Part shown: positions 58,836-64,000 of the stretch, piece after piece
Numbering within the stretch: the stretch's first letter is position 1
How the letters are laid out: each line of letters starts with the position of its first letter
Assembly (NCBI GenBank): GCA_031472005.1
Contig: PZJY01000003.1
Location: 2,232,001-2,296,000, forward strand
Source of the DNA: Tetracladium setigerum
Taxonomy: Eukaryota > Ascomycota > Leotiomycetes > Helotiales
Direction: 5' to 3'
DNA: 64,000 nt
Translations under genes and position numbers: made by a program
The notes under the pieces: generated by a model
What the model was told of the DNA's origin: nothing
What the model saw: the letters and a program-made list of their open reading frames with translations, nothing else
The model's database searches: none

Positions 58836-59714
58836 ATGCCTATCACAATCCCAAAAGCAGAGTCCCTCGCCGACCTCTTCTCCCTCAAGGGAAAGGTTGT
58901 CGTCGTTACTGGTGCATCCGGACCACGAGGAATGGGCATTGAAGCTGCACGCGGCTGCGCAGAATACGGTGCAGATCTCGCCATCACCTATGCCTCTCGC
59001 CCAGAAGGGGGTGAGAAGAACGCAAAAGAGCTCTCCGAGAAGTATGGCGTCAAGGTCAAGGCCTACAAGCTCGATGTTGGAAACTACGCCGAGGTGGAGA
59101 AGTTCGTTGCAACTGTCGTAAAGGACTTTGGCAAGATCGATGCTTTCATCGCCAATGCTGGACGTACTGCAAACTCGGGTATCCTCGATGGGTCTGTTGA
59201 GGACTGGAACGAGGGTAAGCTTTCACCCCAGCACACATTGACGCATATTCTCCCTCCCTAGTAGATACAAGTGCTAATTGGGTTGTAAACAGTCATCCAC
59301 ACCGATCTTAACGGAGTCTTCCACTGCGCAAAGGCAGTAGGACACCACTTCAAGTCCCGCGGCACAGGATCATTCGTCATCACCTCCTCGATGTCCGGTC
59401 ACGTCGCCAACTTCCCTCAAGAACAAACCTCCTACAACGTTGCCAAAGCCGGATGTATCCACCTTGCCAAATCCCTCGCCAACGAGTGGCGCGACTTTGC
59501 ACGAGTCAACTCCATCTCGCCTGGTTACATTGACACTGGTCTCTCTGACTTCGTTGCAAAGGATATCCAAGATTTGTGGATGAGCATGATCCCAATGGGC
59601 CGAAATGGAGATGCAAAGGAGTTGAAGGGTGCCTATTTGTACTTTGTTTCCGATGCCAGTACTTATACCACTGGTGCGGACTTGTTGATTGATGGTGGTT
59701 ACACTTGCCGCTAA
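58836..59714 (+). CDS. NADP-dependent mannitol 2-dehydrogenase (SDR)
   Basis: Short-chain dehydrogenase interconverting mannitol and fructose with NADP(H) in the cytosol. Exons: 58836..59214 and 59293..59714 (266 aa, 78-nt intron). The start is MPITIPKAESLADLFSLKGK. Cofactor loop TGASGPRGMGIE is at about 25–36, and NAGR follows the central strands. The catalytic Ser is in ITSSMSGH, and Tyr/Lys in TSYNVAKAG. NSISPGYIDTGLSDF and the C-terminal SDASTYTTGADLLIDGGYTC match the fungal enzyme. C-rich wobble codons suggest high expression. It lies 1.4 kb downstream of the FHS sugar carrier on the same strand. Confidence 0.93.
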
Positions 59715-60196
59715 GCAGGCTTGTTTGTTTACCTACCTCAACTGTAAGATGGTGAGATAGAGTGTGCTGTGGGGATGACCCCAAAAAAGTTTATGAAATT
59801 ATGAGGATGTCGGTATACACAGAGCCAACCCTGATGAGGATCATAAAACCAAATGATTATATAAATACCCAAACTATGTCTTTGTTCATCCATAACGTGA
59901 AACTTCTTCTCTATCCATCACTCTCAGATTTCCAAATCTTTGTCAACAACCCCGCCATTCCAGTATTTAGTCCGCCCTCCTCAAGTTCCATGAAAAGAGC
60001 GGTAAAAGAAATAAGAATTAAAAAAATTCTATGCAACAAAGAGTAGTGTCTCAGAATCTACCCCTCTTTCCAACTTGCCTAGGCAGCTAGGTAGACAAGG
60101 GAGGGAGGAGGGAGCAGGATTACTGTGCGGAACATGAACTGACGTTCCGCGGGGTCGTCGTCTCATCGGTCACACATACCCCCTTGCATGCATGCT

Positions 60197-60247
<51 letters not shown>

Positions 60248-61035
60248 ACATATACTCGCACACATATACACATTCACACCACTTTCAAGTAATCATCCAA
60301 TCATCCATTTATCGATCAATATAAAGATTTTTCATATTTCGTATTACCGTTCTCAAGGAAGATTTGTTTATTATTGTTTTGGTACAGTAAGATTTGATAT
60401 GGATTATCTTATCCTATTGATATGTCCCTGTACTATTATGATGTATAGTTAGTTTATACCTCAATAACCCCGCATTTTTATTCTATTAGAGAGCTGGTTG
60501 GTTGGTTGGTTTGATTGATGGTTGCTCGAATACCTAGATACCAAGATACCTAATATTCTACACGAAGTTTTTTTTTTGGTTATTCTACTGGTGAACACAC
60601 TTGTTGTTTTATTTTTGTGCGTATGTTCCTTCGGTTGCTGTACCCTGTGACTGACTTATGGGACGCTGAGGTCTAAGCCGGGCTGAGTGAACTTGGAGTT
60701 GAAATCGATGCTGAGTTTGCTTAAATCCTCACACAAATACAAAATAATGTGGAGGGCAGGATGTATCATTGAGTGTTTGTTGAGATCTTTTTCTTTGATT
60801 TAGCAAGGGTTTTTTTTTCAGACTTCCAAGTCCATTTTTTATCAAACCTACACTCGCCAGACACAATGAGGAATATCAAGGTGAGAACTTGACGATGAAT
60901 AAGAAAGGCTAAACACAAAACCAAATATCATAGGCATTCATAAAAATCGCTCGCTAAAACGCAAATATCTATAAACCAAACTACGAGGTTTGTACCTCAA
61001 GTATAGTACACATCATAACGTATGAAAAGCCCAAA
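59715..61035. other. Convergent intergenic region
   Basis: 3' flanks of the mannitol dehydrogenase (+) and the pepsin-fold gene (−). It contains the long (AC)n run at 60199–60246; small ORFs across that run only encode the repeat. Confidence 0.6.
60199..60246. repeat. (AC)n microsatellite
   Basis: About 24 uninterrupted AC units, the longest simple repeat in the window. Confidence 0.97.
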
Positions 61036-62840
61036 TTACCCCGCCAGTTCAGCCATTTTCGTTGGCTTACTCTTCGCATCCAGCTCCATCCGTTGGACTG
61101 GATATTTATTGTATGATGCTCGTACCTCCATTTCGCTCGGTGGCATGTTATAGCTATTATAGTTATTATAACCCGTTCCTCCATTGTCTGCCGACAAGGA
61201 CTCGGTGGAATCTCTCTTCGCCCAAAGCCTCCTCAGGTAAAAATATGTACTTCCAGCAACGGCGATAAGTAGTAACACCCCGACGCCCACAGCAATTCCA
61301 ATAATCGTCCCTGTGGATATGCCTTTCTTAGATGAATCACTTGGTGGTGGTGAAGTATCTGATGTGGTAGAAATTGGAGTTGGACTTGGATCTCCAGACG
61401 AGGATGTCGAGGACGCAAGAACCGTCCAAGTACCTTTCCAAGATTCCTTCCAACCATCTGTTGATCCAACAAGAGTTGTTTGTTTAATGCCAATGGCAGT
61501 CCCCCTATTCTGCGAAGGTGTATTTGGACCTGGAGCTTGCGCGAGAAACCATACCCCATCTCCACTGCTGTCGCCGCTTACACTGGGCCAATTCACCCCA
61601 ATGAAGGCGGCTTGTAAGAACGCACGTCCAAGCTGATAGACTCCGCTAGGTCCAGGAGCTGGCCGTAAAGGAAGGTATTGTGTTGGTGTGCTGATGATGG
61701 GTGAGGTGAGTGTGAGGTTTAGGAGGGCGAATGGGACGTTGATTGTCATGTTTTGCGTCAAACTCCCACTGAGGCGGAATGTGAAAGAGAGGAATGATGG
61801 CGAGGTTACGATGCGTTTGTAATCTGGATCTTTGGTGTTCCAGAAGTAGAGACCGTACTTTGGCTGGAAGGTGACGGGGAGGTATTGGGTGATTGCGTCG
61901 CAAGTGCTTCGAGGTAGGTAGATGTATGGGACTGGAGCTTCTATCCAAACGGAGGTTGCCACACCCATAGATGAGTTTCCTCTTGCTAACAGGCCGGAAA
62001 TAGATGTGAAGTTGAATGGCGATGCTCCTTCGGCGACGCCAATGCCAATATCTAACAAATCTATCGGTAAATGATCGATAGTGTAATCTTGGCTACTAAC
62101 AGGTCCCATTGCGCGAGTCTGGTCGAATCCACCGATATTCAAGGACCCAGGTATTCCCATAGCAGCAGAGCCAATGTGCATGCCATAGGAATTCGAAGGG
62201 GCCATCCCTTGTTGGACAAGCGCACTTGTGAGAAGAGTACCATTCCACCGTGGATTTGGGGGAAGTGTTGCCATGACTGATTGGCACTTGGAGCTCCCAG
62301 ACCCAACTTTCCAATCTGCACGGGATAGGCTGTCCCATCTGGAAGCTTCTCGTTTGCTCCAGAGATCACCAACATGTCGAAGTTCTGCACCACGGCGGTG
62401 TACTCGTTCCCAGAAATTCCGTTCAGCATCTTGATTCCAACAGTATCAAACATCCAATTGGCACTCCCAGTCAGAGACGCCAAAGCGCCTACAGTATCTG
62501 CCATGGCTGAATTGTCCAGTTTGCCAGTTTGCCCAATTTGGAATGTGGTGTTCGATTTGGAGGCGTCGTAGAAACCGGCACGTTTGGCAACATCGCACGC
62601 AACTCCATTTGCACATACGCTCGGTGCTAGGACGTTCGACATCCATGATCCCCCAGGGAGGAGATCAACGGGTTGAGGGGGAGTTCCAATCGAGACAGTG
62701 ACTGCCTGCCATGGTCCGTCTGGTCCATATGATTTCGAGGACCATTGAACTGCTTGGGGGAGTGCGTCGGCTGCAAGAGTGAATGTGATAGCGAAACACA
62801 GAAGCAATAATTTAAAAACAGGATAGACACAGAATGCCAT
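61036..62840 (-). CDS. Pepsin-fold (A1-like) membrane protein lacking catalytic Asp motifs, with apparent 1-nt deletion
   Basis: Secretory-pathway protein of the fungal aspartic-protease-like family. Single exon, 601 aa after correction. Signal peptide MAFCVYPVFKLLLLCFAITF (to about 24). Pepsin-like first lobe VTVSIGTPPQPVDLLPGGSW has PGGS where DTGS is expected. The second-lobe site reads VWIEAPVPYIYLPRSTCD, again without Asp-Ser/Thr-Gly. Near LGLGAPSANQSW the frame breaks: five C (plus G 62258–62262) need a sixth to continue HFPPNPRWNGTLLTSALVQQ, then SYGMHIGSAAMGIPGSLNIG. A Ser/Pro-rich stem, a transmembrane helix (GTIIGIAVGVGVLLLIAVAG, about 511–536) and a cytosolic tail ending KMAELAG follow. 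A non-catalytic surface receptor or scaffold is more likely than a protease. Confidence 0.82.
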
Positions 62841-63585
62841 TGTAACGATAAGATTTGTCAATGAAGAAGACTTCCTGCCAAAAAGCAGAAAGAAGGTTCG
62901 TTCAACAGATGGGAGAGAAACAGAATTGGAAAAGAACGTAGAGGCATAGCAACAGTGTTGGGAACAATGAACTCAAGGGGGGTGGTTGGATGAGGCATAT
63001 CATTCAGGGGGAGATGGGGAGTTGTTTGATTGCAAACCCTGTAACAAATATGGGGAGTGTGTGAGGGCGCTTCCTGCTGCCAAAGGAGAGGCTCAAGATA
63101 ATTGAAAAACCAACAAAAATCAATGACCTTGCCATCGATCGGCCCACCCAGAGACGGCCACATCAAGACTTCTTGAGGTTTTAAAAATTAACATTGGAAT
63201 GACGTGGGAATCAGCGAAACTTCATGCTGGAAGGCCACAGTGTAGATACCTATATGTTTCAAAGTAGTAGAAATATGTAAGAAGCAAATATCAGAGGAAC
63301 GACGAGATGCTCTCGACACGTTCTCCGCTGCCAAGAATCACGGACTCTGCCAAGGCGGATATGTCCATCAACCCCTGGCACCATGTGTCGGTCATCCGTT
63401 TCGCCAGCCGCCAGGTCCAGCCGCCAGCCGCCGTCATTCATGTGGGAAGCAGCTCTCCATCCCTTTTCTATGCTCGAACCTTGCGACAGCCGCTTTATGA
63501 TGTCGTGATAATTATGGCTTCAACACACAACTCAAAGATAGCACTGTCAAACCTTTGCCCTTGAATATATTATTCGCAGCGCGCA
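62841..63585. other. Divergent intergenic region
   Basis: Between the pepsin-fold gene (−) and the right-edge gene (+). No ORF has convincing protein character. Confidence 0.55.
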
Positions 63586-64000
63586 ATGGTTGTCCAACTT
63601 CCACATCGACGATATGCCACCCTTGCCGTCATTACTCTCATAGGCATCTGGCTCTGGTTTGCGCTCGATCGATTGTATACATTTCCCACCCATCTCACAT
63701 GGAACTCCAACTCGAGCCAACACCCTCCTCCCGAACAATTCGCAGAAGTTCCCGATATCTTCGACTTCCCCCCAGTCGACTCCGAATCCATCAAGAGCAT
63801 CTGCGGCGATACACAATGGAATGCCAGTGTGGTATTCACCTGCGATAAATCGGTCGGTGGAGTTGGAAACATTCGGAACTCGATTTTAAACTGCGTTCGT
63901 TATGCTATATCTGCAGGCGCAAGTCTAGTTATTCCTAGCATTGTGTTGCGAGACAGCTCAGACATTTCCAAAATCAGGACGGGAGAGACGACGGACTTGT
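63586..64000 (+). CDS. Type II membrane protein, putative glycosyltransferase, 3' partial
   Basis: Open frame from the ATG at 63586 to the window edge (138 codons seen) with no stop. MVVQLPHRRYATLAVITLIG begins a signal-anchor: a short basic cytosolic tail and then a helix to about residue 27. A Pro/Ser-rich stem precedes CGDTQWNASVVFTCDKSVGG and VGNIRNSILNCVRYAISAG. The GGVGNIRN loop with a following helix recalls the nucleotide-sugar loop of O-fucosyltransferase-like fungal proteins. That is a resemblance by eye, and the catalytic part lies outside the window. An intron could begin within the visible part. Confidence 0.6.
   Translation, partial: MVVQLPHRRYATLAVITLIGIWLWFALDRLYTFPTHLTWNSNSSQHPPPEQFAEVPDIFDFPPVDSESIKSICGDTQWNASVVFTCDKSVGGVGNIRNSILNCVRYAISAGASLVIPSIVLRDSSDISKIRTGETTDL

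Noticed and set aside
12245..62262. Programmed −1 ribosomal frameshifting as the main explanation of the ten breaks
   Set aside because: Eight unrelated genes, no shared slippery heptamer and no consistent stop context; homopolymer miscalling is simpler. Kept only as an alternative to test.

Overview
This is nuclear DNA of a filamentous ascomycete (Pezizomycotina). Genes are interrupted by short GT–AG introns, mostly 47–165 nt, with CT-rich leaders before many start codons. The gene set is typically fungal: a Zn2Cys6 regulator, an Argonaute, a DUF5672 protein, mannitol dehydrogenase, a fucose-permease-type MFS carrier and small secreted proteins. Leotiomycetes is a guess from general flavour only. 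There is no bacterial-type operon, CRISPR array, transposon or rRNA, and no tRNA that I could recognise.

Layout. 1–8.5 kb: a sugar transporter cut by the left edge, a CorA-like cation transporter (−) and a Zn2Cys6 regulator (−). 8.5–11.7 kb: gene-poor, with three copies of one 15-bp near-palindrome. 11.7–16.7 kb: divergent ASF1 (histone chaperone) and RNA14 (mRNA 3'-end processing). 19.4–23.4 kb: Argonaute. 25.0–29.7 kb: divergent NOP9 (ribosome biogenesis) and a PLP-dependent decarboxylase. 30.0–41.6 kb: DUF5672 protein, GPI-type secreted protein, proline iminopeptidase, ankyrin protein, tiny secreted protein and an AMMECR1 protein. 43.6–44.5 kb: Ras-like GTPase. 44.5–48.5 kb: gene-poor. 48.5–55.0 kb: hydroxyacid dehydrogenase, mitochondrial IF-2 and a divergent conserved membrane protein. 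55.8–59.7 kb: FHS-type MFS carrier and mannitol dehydrogenase. 61.0–64.0 kb: a pepsin-fold membrane protein and the start of a type II membrane protein.

The strongest overall signal is not one gene. Eight otherwise well-conserved genes (ASF1, RNA14, Argonaute, NOP9, Ras-like GTPase, hydroxyacid dehydrogenase, mitochondrial IF-2, pepsin-fold protein) carry ten apparent single-base losses. All ten go in the same direction, and nearly all can be placed at a short homopolymer, usually G or C. Adding the missing base restores family sequence, keeps intron phases consistent and makes each total coding length a multiple of three. I read this as systematic homopolymer under-calling in the assembly rather than pseudogenes. 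Annotations made directly from this sequence would be truncated or scrambled at those points.

Most genes are unlinked housekeeping functions. Plausible functional neighbourhoods are the divergent pairs ASF1/RNA14, NOP9/decarboxylase and IF-2/membrane protein, each likely sharing a bidirectional promoter. The sugar carrier followed by mannitol dehydrogenase on the same strand is a weaker case.
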